Below, piece after piece: positions 13,391 to 25,660 of a stretch of 64,000 bases of DNA; positions within the stretch are counted from its first letter, which is position 1, and every line of letters begins with the position of its first letter. Where the stretch lies: assembly GCA_033980235.1 (NCBI GenBank), contig CM067072.1, forward strand, positions 17,673,047 through 17,737,046. Reading direction: 5' to 3'. A model generated the notes under the pieces. That model did no database searches. It saw only the letters and a list, made by a program, of their open reading frames with translations, and was not told where the DNA came from. Source of the stretch: Diadema setosum (lineage: Eukaryota > Echinodermata > Echinoidea > Diadematoida > Diadematidae). Both the position numbers and the translations under genes were made by a program.

Positions 13391-13570
13391 GTTGATCTAG
13401 CACCCCTTCAGGCTCACCGGATGTGCGCTGAGGTCTAGTTTTCCCCTGCGAGCATGGTCAACGCTCCTTGCCAATTTAACCCTTGGAGAAATCTCAGCGC
13501 ACCCTGACAGCACCTCGCTGCGCAGACAAATTGATTCCCACCCCCTAAATACCTCAGCCATCACCCACTG
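13390..13570. promoter_or_regulatory. GC-rich island, candidate cis-regulatory module
   Basis: The base composition rises sharply against the AT-rich surroundings. An ETS-like ACCGGATGT and GCGCTGAGG-type words are visible. It does not translate into anything recognisable. It lies in the gene-free tract downstream of the developmental gene Dmrt; regulatory function is inference. Confidence 0.22.
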
Positions 13571-13798
13571 TCACACAACCGTCTCTTTCCCTCGGTCTCC
13601 CTCTCTTTATTCCTCGTCTTTTTATGAGTGCCCGCCATCTTTCTGTCTCTCTAACTTAATTTGATATTCCGTTCTTGAGACAGTCCTTCCATGGAGGAGT
13701 AAAAAGTCCATTTCTTATTCTCTCTCTGCAGCATGATACTGCAGAGGCAAACTTCCACCATGCAGACAAAACAACTGTCATGACTGAACCCATACACA

Positions 13799-13837
13799 CA
13801 AACACATACACATACACGCACACATACTCATACACAC

Positions 13838-13892
<55 letters not shown>
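13799..13892. repeat. (CA)n microsatellite
   Basis: Imperfect CACATA units pass into a pure CA run of about 50 bp. It can encode Thr-His or Cys-Val repeat frames, which are artefacts. Confidence 0.95.
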
Positions 13893-13896
<4 letters not shown>

Positions 13897-14499
13897 TGCA
13901 AGTATACCGTACATGCATGATGCAGCATGTATGATACATTTATGCTTGCAAAAGTATTCATGAAAATACACTTGTCATTCATAAGATCGCCGAAAGAAAG
14001 TTTAGAGTATTTTTTTTTTCCCTAAGACCACCGCTTTCTTCGACTGTGTACAAACGAACTGCCTTGTGCTCACTTTCTACAATCACGACTGCTTGATATA
14101 TGGGAGCTGAGGTAAGGCGATGTTTTGTTTTGCTTTTTATTTCTTTGGTGAAATTATGACTCCTGCTGCAATGAGACTGACATGAATTTGCATACTGTAA
14201 TATATTTGTTGTTAAAATCAACGAAATACATGTTCACGCGTAATTGCTATACCCATTCGACCTTATTATCCAAGAACATTAGGTTCTTATTATGTAAAGG
14301 CGACATGGATGAATGATGATAAGGGAGTGAAAAATTACATGGCTCACTTTTCATGAAGTTTACAATATTTTGTCCCGACATTTTCATCCAACAAGCAACC
14401 CGATTAATAAATATGAAGAAGTCGTAGAAAGAGTTGCTGGGCGAGGATGAAATTCATAAGCAGTACTTGATATATTATTTCAACGGCTTGACTGTCACA

Positions 14500-14700
14500 G
14501 ATGAGGACGAAAACACTCGCTAGGAAAGGTGTTGCGCGAGCACCCACGGTGGATGGCGCCTGAAATCGTCTGTCTCGTCAGGCCGCCACACAGGGCACAG
14601 GGAGAGCCAGGTGGCGGGGGACTCACATCAGCTGCTCCGATTTGTCACGGCCGGTTCGACTTGCTCCTCTCACGGCTAGTCTAAGAGAGGACATACAATC
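14500..14700. promoter_or_regulatory. GC-rich island, candidate cis-regulatory module
   Basis: Contains GGTGTTGCGCGAGCACC, GGCCGCCACAC and CAGGTGGCGGGGGAC in an otherwise AT-rich tract. No open frame of note covers it. Could be an enhancer, a distal promoter or a diverged repeat; function is unproven. Confidence 0.2.
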
Positions 14701-16239
14701 ATAACACTCTCCATGGTGGTGGGAAATGGCGTAGAGTTTGGCTATCTGTTCTCTTCAATATACCATAGCGCTATTAATATCATTTCAGACTATATCATTC
14801 TAGGCTTTAACTAGAATAAACATTTTGGTACCAAAATTCGTGAAGAATTACAGAAATTAATTATTCACATAAAAATGAATTGCTATGTCCCTGCGTTCCT
14901 GAAGACATGGTGAAAAAATATATATTTATTACCAATTTCTCCAAATTCAATTACACGTCTTCGGTGGTCGCTGACAGTGAGGCGTAATATATGATATCAC
15001 TTGATCATTTCATGACAACGTTATCGGTTGTTGATTCACTGATCTGAAGTTCCGTGAAGCCGGAACCTCTCTTTGTATAAGAGCCCGTTATTCAGAAACA
15101 AAACAAAGTAGAATAAAACAAAGCAAACAACATTATTTCCGGGAAAATAAAAGTAGCCGGGCTCTGTTATGCAGATTTGTTTTTTTGTTTTGTTTTGTTT
15201 TTTGCCTTTGACAGTCGCGTGAAAACGCCGTCTCAACAAAATTTTTACTAAGTTGTTTCTCATCCACTTTTTTTTTTTTTATGAGACAGATATATTAGAC
15301 ATAATACTTCATTCGAATGAAACCCTCCACATATAAGTACCAATACACGACTCGTAAAGCAGTACATCTTTAATTCTTATAACATTGTATGGAAAGCCGT
15401 GAGAAAACATGAAGACAATGCATGTGATGTTAAAGTGCTGATCATCCCCATGTTAATTTTAATGTATGTCAGTTTTGTCTGTTCTATTTTACTGGATTAA
15501 TCCAACCTGTCCAACCTGTTCTTGTGATATTTCATCTCTTTCTTTCTTGCGGTTGAATTGATATTCCTGTACGATTTTTATGCCTTTATGCCATATTTCT
15601 CGTGATGGAGAAAAAGAACAAATGGAACAAAGCGCAGTGAAGCATTTATTTATGTTATTCATTCAGTATTCTTTACTCAGCCAGGGCATAGCCCTATCCC
15701 AGTATTCAATAGCATTGTATGACCTCTCCGTCTCTGTGTGTAGAACTAGTGGTGTTGCCGCGCCAAAAATAGTCAGTATCATTGATCACTCTATTGGTAA
15801 CTACTAGTACATAGAGAAAAGAAATTCACAAAAGTGTATATGTTATGTTTTTGTCTTTAAAAAATGTATTGAAAATTTGAATTGAACTGAAAAGACAGAA
15901 CGTCCCCGAAAACGCGTTTTTTTTTTCTTTTTTTTTTTTATAGTTAAGGCATGCTCACAAGAGCTGCTAAAATGTTATTTTAATATCCTGGGGAATCCTG
16001 GGGAAAACAAGAAAATGATAGATGAGGGTTTGGAGGCTGTTTTCCTTTATTTCGCTTGACACTTTCTAAACTGTCTTAGTCCAAGCTGTCTGAAAAAAAA
16101 AAAATCTTGTTTTTGACGTCAGCGCATATTGTTTCTGTGCTTAAAAATTATGGTGACATGTTTCAATGTTCCCTTAAAAAGTTGGGGATGTACATCATTC
16201 AAGTGAATTCCAGACAAAAATCAAAACAAGTGTATCGAT

Positions 16240-16500
16240 AGTCAGTGATGATGGCTGAGTCAGAATAACTGGGCGCTCCGAATGTCAAATAATCTGTCAT
16301 CTGCAGACGGTCGCTGATCGATCACTTCTGTCGAATGATTTTTGTAGGTGGAAGTGAAATAGTAACCGAGCTGGCGGAGATACGCTCTCCGGGCCGCGTG
16401 ACGGTAAATAGACGGATGGGGTCATCACAATAAACAGCCCTCTCAAACACTGTCAAAATTCCACCAGACCTGACTATGCCAGGCATTTTGGCACCTTAGC
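16240..16500. promoter_or_regulatory. GC-rich island with AP-1 and Fox-like motifs, candidate cis-regulatory module
   Basis: Contains a perfect AP-1/Maf-type TGAGTCA at 16256-16262, a forkhead-like AATAAACA at 16429-16436, GATCGATCAC and TGTCAAA words, in a 260-bp GC-rich patch. It is non-coding as far as I can see. Clustered motifs far from any gene fit an enhancer, but such motifs are common by chance. Confidence 0.25.
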
Positions 16501-17382
16501 AAACGAATTCGGCAGTAAGTACAACGAGGAAAAAACGTAGGTCTTTATTCTCAGTAAAATCAATGAACCCACTTTCATCTTACCTTTGAACTCAATGAGA
16601 TGACAGGATGTGTATTTACACCATGCTTACAATTTCAATCCAGAGCACATACCTTGGAGCTCATGACAAGTAGCAAGATGTTTTTACAAGCGCACTGTTT
16701 GCAGAAAGTAATACATGTACCAGAATGATTATTGTCCCTATAAACCTCCTTGGTGCAGTTATAGGAACCAAGTGTGATACCTTCCCTTGAATCCAAGTTA
16801 TCATGTCAGTTTTTATCAAAATCAGTGAGAATAGACATACGACCATTCTCCGTGGATTGGCTATCATTCATCCTTTGTTATTATTTCCGATGATATTTAC
16901 ATATGACCGATGGCTTGTCGAGAGAGAGAAAATGAAGAAGGAGAGGATTGAATTACGAGAAGGAGAGACGAGAAATTTTGTGGTTTCGTGATTGATTCCA
17001 GTAATGGCATTCTACGGTAAATTTCTTGAAACAGTCTACAAACCGACATCAGCGGAAGATATCATGCACAGAGCGGAGCTTTTCAGCTATTTCACGCCCC
17101 TCCCCTCTTTCTCTCTTGCAAAAGAAAAATAGAAGCTCTTCTGCAGTGTCACAAACCCCACAGTAATAGCAGTCTTTAACACAAATCGGTACGATATATG
17201 TGCCAACATCACTGGAGTAAATTTTCTTATTGAATTAGGGCAGCGAACAAAAGAAATCAATAATGAATAAGTGGATAAATACAATCTGAAGATAACACTT
17301 AATGCATGTTAATCTACGCACACGCACATCATATTTGTATTGTTTTTGCCTTCTTACAAAGTAACCATTTTAGCTATTGCTT

Positions 17383-17384
<2 letters not shown>

Positions 17385-17423
<39 letters not shown>
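17385..17423. repeat. (TA)n microsatellite
   Basis: A pure TA run of about 38 bp. Confidence 0.95.
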
Positions 17424-17426
<3 letters not shown>

Positions 17427-17995
17427 TAACATGTAGACATCATATATCAATTGTATATACACACATATTTTCTGATACTTACATCGCCTGTTTAATTCTT
17501 CAGAGGTTGTTGTTGTGTTTTAAAGAAAGAAGAGAGAGAAAAAAAAATGGGGCCCTATACAACAAATAATTTGCCCCAGAGGTTGCTTTTACTTTTGTTC
17601 CATTTGATAAGGTGCACGTTATCCAATTAGTGTTGGTAATTTGCAAGTTTTCCTTCCTTTCTTTTTTTTTTTTTTTCGTGTGTGCGAACGTCGATTATGT
17701 CTCCGATAATGATATTCTTTTCGACTACACTAATGTATGAATGCTATGAAATCTGATGAAACTTTACACGATGTGTCATTATGCGCTGATAATTCCAGTC
17801 CAAAGTATGTGTTTCTAAAAATATGGATGCAAAATGTAAACAGACGTGACACGAGTACCCATCGTTCTTGATATGCAGCGGATAGGTTTGCCTACGAAAA
17901 GGTGAAAGCGACCAAGAACGGGAGAGGAAATATAGTGAGTACAGCTTGAACAATGTGTATCAATGTAATTCAAGTAGTCATCGTAGTAGCATTTA

Positions 17996-18134
17996 CAATG
18001 ATAAAGATGATGACAATGATGATTATTATAATAAAAGTAACGATAACGATAGTGTAAATAATAATGATGATAATGTTGATAATAATGAGAATAATAATAG
18101 TAATGGTAATGATAAAAATTATATTGATAATTGA
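17996..18134. repeat. GATAAT-rich low-complexity tract
   Basis: Imperfect GAT/AAT trinucleotide mixture. It opens Asn/Asp-rich and Ile-rich frames on opposite strands that should not be taken as genes. Confidence 0.85.
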
Positions 18135-18200
18135 TGATCCAACATCAATTTCCTCCATAAATATTGCCATTATTAGAAGCGAATGCACTTTCTAGATACG

Positions 18201-18207
18201 GTGTGTT

Positions 18208-18256
<49 letters not shown>

Positions 18257-18275
18257 GTGTCTGTGTCTGTGTGTC
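18201..18275. repeat. (GT)n microsatellite
   Basis: A GT run with a few C interruptions, open in all frames as Cys-Val or Thr-His repeats. Confidence 0.95.
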
Positions 18276-18995
18276 TGTATATTGTTGGCAGGGGGGGAGG
18301 GATATACCTTCCAGCATTCCCAACCCACGCCTATGGCCAGCATACTAATATCTCTATCAGATTTCCAATTCATATATACCCAGTTTACTAATCAGCCAAA
18401 TGGAAAATCGGTCATGTCTATATTGTGCCACAATGATAATCTGGCTCTGAACACAAAAATGAACCTGTGCAATCATCAGAGACTATACCCAGTCCATCTC
18501 AGCAGCAAACCAAACACCAAGCTGCAAAAACATGATCGCATTGTTCATACTCGTCTGCACAACACGTCTGAATAAAGTGCAGCGAAAATTTGCTCTTTTC
18601 CACCTCCTTGAATTTGACGTCCTCTAATGCAGCGTGGCAGTCAGCATACAGACAAATAAATGTTGCGTTTGTCACATTGTTTTTCTTGTAATCAAAGGAA
18701 GCGGCCGAAAGAGAACCTCCGAAGAATACACCCCTCCCTTCCAAACAAAACAAAGAAATTAAATCGCGTGCTTCAACGCCAAAATCCTCGCAGCGAAAAG
18801 CGCCACCGCGCACTTCAAAGAGAGCGGAGGGAGGGCGGAATCGTTATATCAACAATTAGTTAGAACGTGTGAGGGGACGCCTAAGTGAGACACTTACGTG
18901 TCAATAATAAGATACTTGGCTTGCCACGATTTGTAATTATGGCGGAGTGTGGGACTGGAGCCTCGGGATGAAAGGCTGACATGTCGAGTGTGCCG

Positions 18996-19109
18996 AAAAG
19001 GGAGGGGATGGGAGGGTGGGGGTGGGAGGAGAGGGAAGGAGGGGGATGGACGGAGAGGGAGAGAGGGAGGGTAGAAGGGGGGGGGGGAGAAGGAGTGGGA
19101 GGGGAAAAG
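18996..19109 (+). repeat. Polypurine G-rich tract with G-quadruplex pattern
   Basis: About 110 bp with almost only A and G on the plus strand. It includes GGGAGGGGATGGGAGGG followed by TGGGGGTGGG, a canonical four-run quadruplex pattern, and a later G homopolymer. It may also form triplex DNA. No gene is adjacent, so any function is open. Confidence 0.8.
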
Positions 19110-19664
19110 TAATCTTATGGAAGAGATGTTGATCTTGGTAAATCTAGGTAATTTCGGGATAACACACACACATAAATAATAAAGATAAGAACATGTAAGT
19201 ACACGCAAACACAAAAACACTACGTTATACAAACTTGCATGGTTGCACTATCATGCAGTGCACTCACTCAGTCCCTCTCCATCCCCCCCCTCTCTCTCTC
19301 TCTCTCTCTCTCCTCTTACTGAATGGCTGTGCCAAATTTCTATTCTTAAGTACCTCTTGTGTATTGCGTTTACGCTACGACGTAACTTTTTGCCGAAGCA
19401 ACTACATTTCAAGCCAATGCCTATAGGATGGTAGTCTCCTGCATTTTTCAACTTCATAGTTACTCATATAATGTGGTTATCTTTCTGAGCCTCTCCTTTG
19501 CTATCTAATTATCATTTTTGTTGTTTTACTATTTTGTGTAAACGCTGTGATATGGTTGCTATGGAGAGCGTACCAAATGCTTCTAAGTAAGAATGTCTTA
19601 AGAGTAAAGTCGACAGTCGTAAATAATATGGTTAACCACCCGCCATTTTCCGGAGTGACGTAAT

Positions 19665-22600
19665 TATTCATCGTCATCATCATTTCAGTTGGAACGAATG
19701 CGGTGTGGTGACGTGGATGAGCTCACACCAGCCTTCCTTGTCTGTTGCCCGATGTAAAGCAGCCGAACAACCAAATCCTGTGTATTTCTCAATACTTTCA
19801 GTCCACGTTGTTATCGGCATCCCTCGCCTCCTCACAATCTTTTTTCTCTCATGATGTATTGAAAAATGGAGCTTACGTATGACTAGCCTGATCCATTCTT
19901 CTCTAGTACCCAATCATTTGACTTGTGTTTTTTTTCCCGTGAAATTCTAAACATTCTACGGTATAACGCCACACTTCAAGTACGTCCAACTTCTTGGTAT
20001 CAGCTTGTTTCATTGCCGAAGTCTAACTTCCATCATGTTGCAACATGGTCCGCAAAATTTGTGCATTATTGTGTGCTAATGGCTTGGCTTCTGCAAATGG
20101 TTTGTATTTTCTGCAGTGCATCCCTTGCCACAGCTATACTCTCCTCCTGATTTCAGGACTGCTGGAGCTCTCGTTGTTTACCTGTGACCTTAAATATATA
20201 AGGTTCTGCACTTTCTCAATTTTCTCTACAACTAAAATTTTAGAATAAAGTCCTCTTCGTCCTCATTCTATTCCTCTCAATTACCATCGTTTTTGTTTTC
20301 TTCATGTTAAGGAGTAGATTGCACTTCGTGCTTGTTTCCCTGGTTCATTTAAAAAGCTCTATTAGGATGCTTCCTCTTTATCTAACAGCAGCAAACCTGG
20401 TATTTGTAAACCGTTCTCCATATTACGAAAATTCTCTGATGATGTGTTCAGAGTGAATATTGTATAAACCTGACATCACACAATAGCATACTCCGCGATC
20501 AATCTTGAACCAATAAGAATCTCCTTTTGAAGTTCTTACAGATGATTCTTGGTCGTCATAAAGGCATCTGATTAGTTGATAGATGTTAATATAGGGACGT
20601 CCATTTCCTGCATTATGAACCAGAGCTCAGTAATAATGTATGCAGTGAAACGTCTGTGGATCGTCTATAAACCTGATGCAGGGCCTACATTGGAAGGTTG
20701 TTCTCACCACATTTCTCGATGGGATTCCTGAGATTTTGGATCTGCTGTCTGGTGCCCTTGCCAAGCTTGTTCTTCTGCCATCTCTTACTTATATTTCTGT
20801 ATGATCATATTCAAAATGACCTATAGCAATTCATACTTTGTCAGCATGTGAGATTAAGCTGATTGTTCTTGTTCTGTGGTAGGAGCACTCTTTGAGGTCT
20901 CATTTTCTTTGGAAGTGGCAGATATGCTGCTCCACATCAGTTTGTTGGCCAGTTTCTTGTTGCCAGCATCAATCTACAGCCAACAGTTTCCAGAGAAAAG
21001 TTATCTCCTATTATCCTAATTCTTGCCAAAGTTCAGTTGGTATGTCATCTCAACCCCAGGTGACTCACATCGCTAATTTCCTCGAGAGTCTCTTTTCTAT
21101 CTCTGATCACAGTGAGGGAGATTCTTTTACCACACTGGTCTGCATGATCTGCTGGAGTTATCTCAGTATATTCTATCATTTCTTTGTCCTTATAAAGTTT
21201 GACACAATACTCTGCCCATCTTTGCCGTGTACCCTTGGCTTCTAACTGTCAATGCATTTCCACGCTACTCGTTTATGACACCAAACTCGGAAGTTATTGT
21301 CCTCGTTATTTCCTTCAGAATGTTACAACCTTTCTTGGGATTTCGGTGTACATTGTCCATTCCCAGGCACCTTTTCTTTTCTTTTTTTAAAGTTTGTTTT
21401 TGTCCTTCGTGTACAATTTAAGATTTCGTTCTTTCAATCGAGCATTGCCTCCTTTCTTCTTAGTTGGCCTCCGTTTTTTCAGCCACGTGTAATGTCTTAT
21501 CCGATATCCATGTCTTATAATTCCCCTTTGCCTATTGTATCTCAAATTGTATAGTGATAGCTTGTTTTCTACCCCCACAGTTCATTTGGTGCATGCTCTT
21601 CATCCGCATCCTGTAGAGGAGCATAAAACTCATAACTCTTGAAAGGATTCTACACCATGCCCCATTAGGTGGTGTTTCAGTATTTGGTGTTGTATGAATT
21701 CTGAGATTCTGACGTACTACCAGTAACCGGTGATTGCTGCCACAACCTGCATTTGGCCTAGTCTTAGCATTAAGTACTGAGCGCCATCTCTTCCTATCAT
21801 GATGTAGCCTTGATTGAGGAGCCTACATCTCCTGGACTCTTCCATGTGTGCGGTCTTCTAGGGGTGTTGTTTGTAGACAGTGTTACAAACCACATAGTCA
21901 TTTGTGGACACAAAAACTCCTCCAGCACATCTCCCCTGCCAATACTTCTACCGTGACCAAAGACGTCTATGTGCTCTGACTTGCGCGCATTTGTCCTAGC
22001 TTAGCATTCAAGTCTCCCACGATGAGAGTGACGACCCTACGACTGGTCCTATCTATTACCTCCTGCATAACTGGTCTTAAAAATCTTTTTCAGCAACTGG
22101 TGCATAAGCCTGAATGAGTGTGATATTACCTGGTCTGGCATCGACTAGAAGACAGTGTTGTGATCCTTTCACTGATAGGGTTACAATAACATCCCTTGAC
22201 CATTTTGGTTGTTCCTTTATGTAACACCAACACTCCTCCTTTTGTCGTCATCTTTCCCTGAGTAGGGCCCTATACATACGATGCTTCCCTTCAGAGAATG
22301 TAAATATCAATTTTCCTAGGCACCAGGTTTCTGCCAGTCCTAGGATAATCATCTCCTTAATAATAATGAGTAGCATTCCCGCAGTCATTCCCTGGACGTT
22401 CCAGGTCCCTTTTGATCTTGCCTGTCGTTGCAAGACACTTCGATCACCGCTCTTCACTGGGAGCGTCAAAGGCTGCAGGATTTCTTTGGAAGCAGAGTTT
22501 GGCCTACACAAAATACCATATATCAGCTTTCCTCGGAGTGTGCTCTTGCTCTTCCCCGTAGTAACACTGTTAACAGTAGAAGGCCCGCGGCCTCACCCTC
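19665..22600 (-). mobile_element. Decayed RTE/BovB-type LINE retrotransposon
   Basis: The minus strand carries, in order, the parts of an RTE ORF, broken by many stops and frameshifts. An endonuclease start, TWNVQGM with downstream LAETW, is near 22480-22350. LIVGDLNAK, the endonuclease catalytic GDxNAK block, is near 22000. A reverse-transcriptase stretch with LWFIMQEMDVPIL is near 20620, then SEHIIREFS near 20440, then LLLNMKKTKTMVI near 20300. The C-terminal block RRRGMPITTWTESIEKYTG and ATDKEGWCELIH sits at 19710-19830. A short ATGATG-type tail follows at 19668-19685, as RTE elements usually have. It spans nearly a full length but is long dead. The 5' limit is uncertain (22520-22760). Plus-strand frames here are shadows. 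Confidence 0.85.
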
Positions 22601-23363
22601 TCCGTTTATGTGACCGTTTGCTTGTTGACGCGTTATAACCATGTCCTCATGACCAAAATGATGTGGTGGGTGGTCAGGTTCTGCAGCATCTGTCATTGCG
22701 GCACTCCAATATATGTACCTGTCTCTGGGTTCATCTCTTGAAACGTAAGCCACAAGTGAGCTTGACTAGAATTTTCCGTTAATCTTGACACATGCAGGTG
22801 ATTTAAAGAAAAAGTGTGTGGCCGAAATTAGATATAACCTTATTTAAGAGCATGTGTCGCTAATCTTATTGCCCTGTTCATCAGCAGTTTGAGGTATGCT
22901 CAGAGGTACCTAACAAACAATAAAGGCGTTCTAATAAGACAAGCCTAGTTTATAGCCTATCAGGATCACAAAGACATCCCACACGGTGTGGGATGTCACG
23001 GTGTCGTGTGAGATGACGCCAGTGTCCTGCACCATGCCTTGTGCTACAGAACAGTTCTTTATGTCTGCCCATCGCTGGCTGTACGGCATTACGGTAGCAG
23101 CCTGCATTAAAGATGTTTGTAAGGCAGACTGGCCAGACATTGTATGTATCATAATCTTAGCGAAGCGATCAGATATGGGTACACTTATATCAAAACAAAA
23201 ACAATCTAATCAAATGTCATCATACTGAAAGAAGACATCTTCCGGTCTGCCAAATGGTGAACTGAAAGTCAACGCTGTGGCACACACACAAGCAGAAACC
23301 CCCCCCCCCAAAAAAAAAAAAAAAAACAAAAAAACAAAAAAACAAGAACAAAAAACTAAATAA

Positions 23364-23410
<47 letters not shown>

Positions 23411-24040
23411 AAATCCCACTGTTTCAGCGACCGTCGGCATCGGGGTATCTTATTGATTTTAGTTTTACTCCATTGTCAAATGGAAATATCAAAACAAACA
23501 ATCTGAAATTGCAGCAGCCATAATTCGAACTTCGATCCTTTCTTCTTTCTTTTTTAAACCTCATAGGTCTCGTATACATGCAGTTTGAATTCGATATGCA
23601 AAAGTACTATGTAACCGGTTGGGTTGTGTGTGTGTTGACACGAGTCTCAATGGAAAAGGTCATTTCGGGCTGAAGTACGTCCCTCTTCCGTTCAACATGA
23701 CTGAGAACATTACCTCAAAACGTGAAGAGCTAATCTAACTGATGCCCTATATGATATCAAGACATGCCAGTCAATACTAGAATTACCTTACTAGGTGAAT
23801 TGACTTTTTTTTTCTTAAGAATAATTTGGCGTCTAAGTTTGCTCAAATATTTTCACCAGCACAAAACAAACACACTCGACATTAAACGAAGATTATGCGC
23901 GGTCAGAGAAGTTGGGTCGTTCAGTGCCTAATGAAATAATACGCCGATCAATTTGATACATGATAACCAAATCAAAATGAAATACAATTACAGAAAGGCA
24001 TGTGACAAAAAGCAGAGCAAGACATAACTAAAAGGGAGTA
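22600..24040. other. Intergenic, with hairpin and A-rich/(TA)n tract
   Basis: No gene seen. An 11-bp-arm perfect hairpin lies at 22974-22996 (ACATCCCACAC then G then its complement). A C-run, A-rich tract and (TA)n microsatellite occupy 23300-23408. Short frames at 22931-23228 overlap on both strands and have no recognisable domain. Confidence 0.6.
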
Positions 24041-24330
24041 ATAATCCCATTGACGTAATTAATCACATGTCTTGGCGGACCCAATCAAATTGTGCGAGCG
24101 AGGCGATACCAGCTGGTCGGTTCACCCCTGTCGAGTCGCGTCACAAAATCCAATTTGGCCCCATACCCATGACCGGTGGGTGTAGTATTTATGTTAATAG
24201 TAGGCCATCGGAGCTCTGGCTGAGGGCATGCCACAACCTTTCATTCCCTACATCACAAAGGAGGGAGTCACTGTCAAAAATGACTACCAGTCTCTAGCTT
24301 CCAGAGCCGGGGCCGGGGTAGCTTTATCCG
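24035..24330. promoter_or_regulatory. Motif-dense GC-rich segment, candidate cis-regulatory module
   Basis: Within 25 bp occur an Otx/bicoid-type TAATCC (24042), a CREB-like TGACGTAA (24051-24058) and a homeodomain-type TAATTAAT (24056-24063); CAATCAAAT and GGCGGACC follow, then a GC-rich stretch. No coding signature. Position in the gene desert next to Dmrt makes an enhancer plausible; this is inference. Confidence 0.25.
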
Positions 24331-25019
24331 AAGAAGAAAACCCAAGACTTTTTCCCCCTGTGTCAAAACGTAATTAGTTTAATGCATAGTCGTCTACCAG
24401 TCATTCTGACTGGCGGATTTACTTGTATTGTCCCCTTCATTCTCTGGGCAAAATTCGAGGCGCTGAGCGAAGTGCGATGAGAAGTGTAGCGACAGTCGCT
24501 GTGTCTACCAGAGATACTCTCAGGATAGGAGAATGCGGCATTTTGTATTATACGTCAGACGGATGCAAGATCCTTGTTTTAGAAGCTGGTATCATCACAA
24601 ATTTTGAACTATTTTTAATTATAGACAGAAGGTAGTCATCGTCAGACAGGTTTGCAGACTCTCTTAATGTCTAACAATAAGTCTCTGCAATGAGTCCTTT
24701 GATAAGTCGCAGTTTTCTGTGTCACATCGTGTCTTGAAGCACGATGCTATGAAAAACAAATGTTGAAGCAGTTTGGTAGAGCCTATTTCATTTCACCATG
24801 TGAGATTTGATTCATTATCCATCATGGCTATGTCGGATGGAAACAACATCAATGCACAACAAAATGTTTCCACATTTTGTTTCAAGGCATACGCATGTCC
24901 CATTATAAGCGAAGAATTTAATTTCAAACAACAAAACAATATCAACCGATCATGACGATTCCACGAGGTACACTAGACGAAATAACTGAACGAAAATGGA
25001 TTATAATGTAGTCCACCAC

Positions 25020-25660
25020 AAGTCGTCAAATTTGTTGGAACTGCTGTCCGCTTAAGTCTATGTGCTGTCTCCCTACGATAGCAGACTGCAGAGACCCCGG
25101 CATGCGGCGAAGCATACCCGCCGCTCCTCTCCGCTCGGAGCTGCTATCCAATTTAGCTAAGACGTGCAACCAATATGACTGGCGATATGAAATGATTACG
25201 TTTGGCTCGGCTCTAGCTGAATAGACTTCACTAAACAAACACCCAGTTGGTCCGACTACCGCGGGTTTTCTTACCTCTGCTTGTGTGGCAACTTTAAACT
25301 GTAACTCTCTATGCCAGAGTTAAGTTAGTAGCGACCACCAAGCAAGCCGTTGAGCTCTGCCGTGGACTGGTGACGCGGCTGCCCGCTGCTCCAGCGCGGA
25401 GCAATTTGTCACACTGCCTGCTCCCCCGCGGCTTTCTGTCCATCAAAATCAAATGGAACATGTCATGGAGGTATGACGAGTATGGCGTTTACAAATTCTA
25501 GCATGATTTTAGTCAGTCCTTCTGGAAAATGTCAAAGATGTTGCGATTGGATGTGCGTAATTGCGGGCGACACCCTAACTCAAAAGGGGAATAATTCTAC
25601 GCGTGATGGGGCGAACGAGCTGCCCTCAACCAAGAATTGTCCACGCGTAGTGTGAGTGGG
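25020..25660. promoter_or_regulatory. GC-rich island, candidate regulatory element or unrecognised exon
   Basis: A 600-bp patch richer in CpG than its surroundings (GGCATGCGGCGAAGCATACC, CCGCGGGTTTTC, GCGCGGAGC), with CCAATTTAGC and CCAATATGAC boxes. Small open frames at 25026-25238 (minus) and 25473-25655 (plus) have no known domain. It could be a CpG-rich distal promoter; nothing decisive is visible. Confidence 0.22.

Noticed and set aside
13656..13982. Cys-Val repeat protein frame on the minus strand
   Set aside because: Produced entirely by a CA/GT microsatellite.
22974..22996. Perfect 11-bp-arm hairpin as a terminator or miRNA precursor
   Set aside because: Too short for a miRNA stem, and terminators of this kind are not relevant in a eukaryotic intergenic region.
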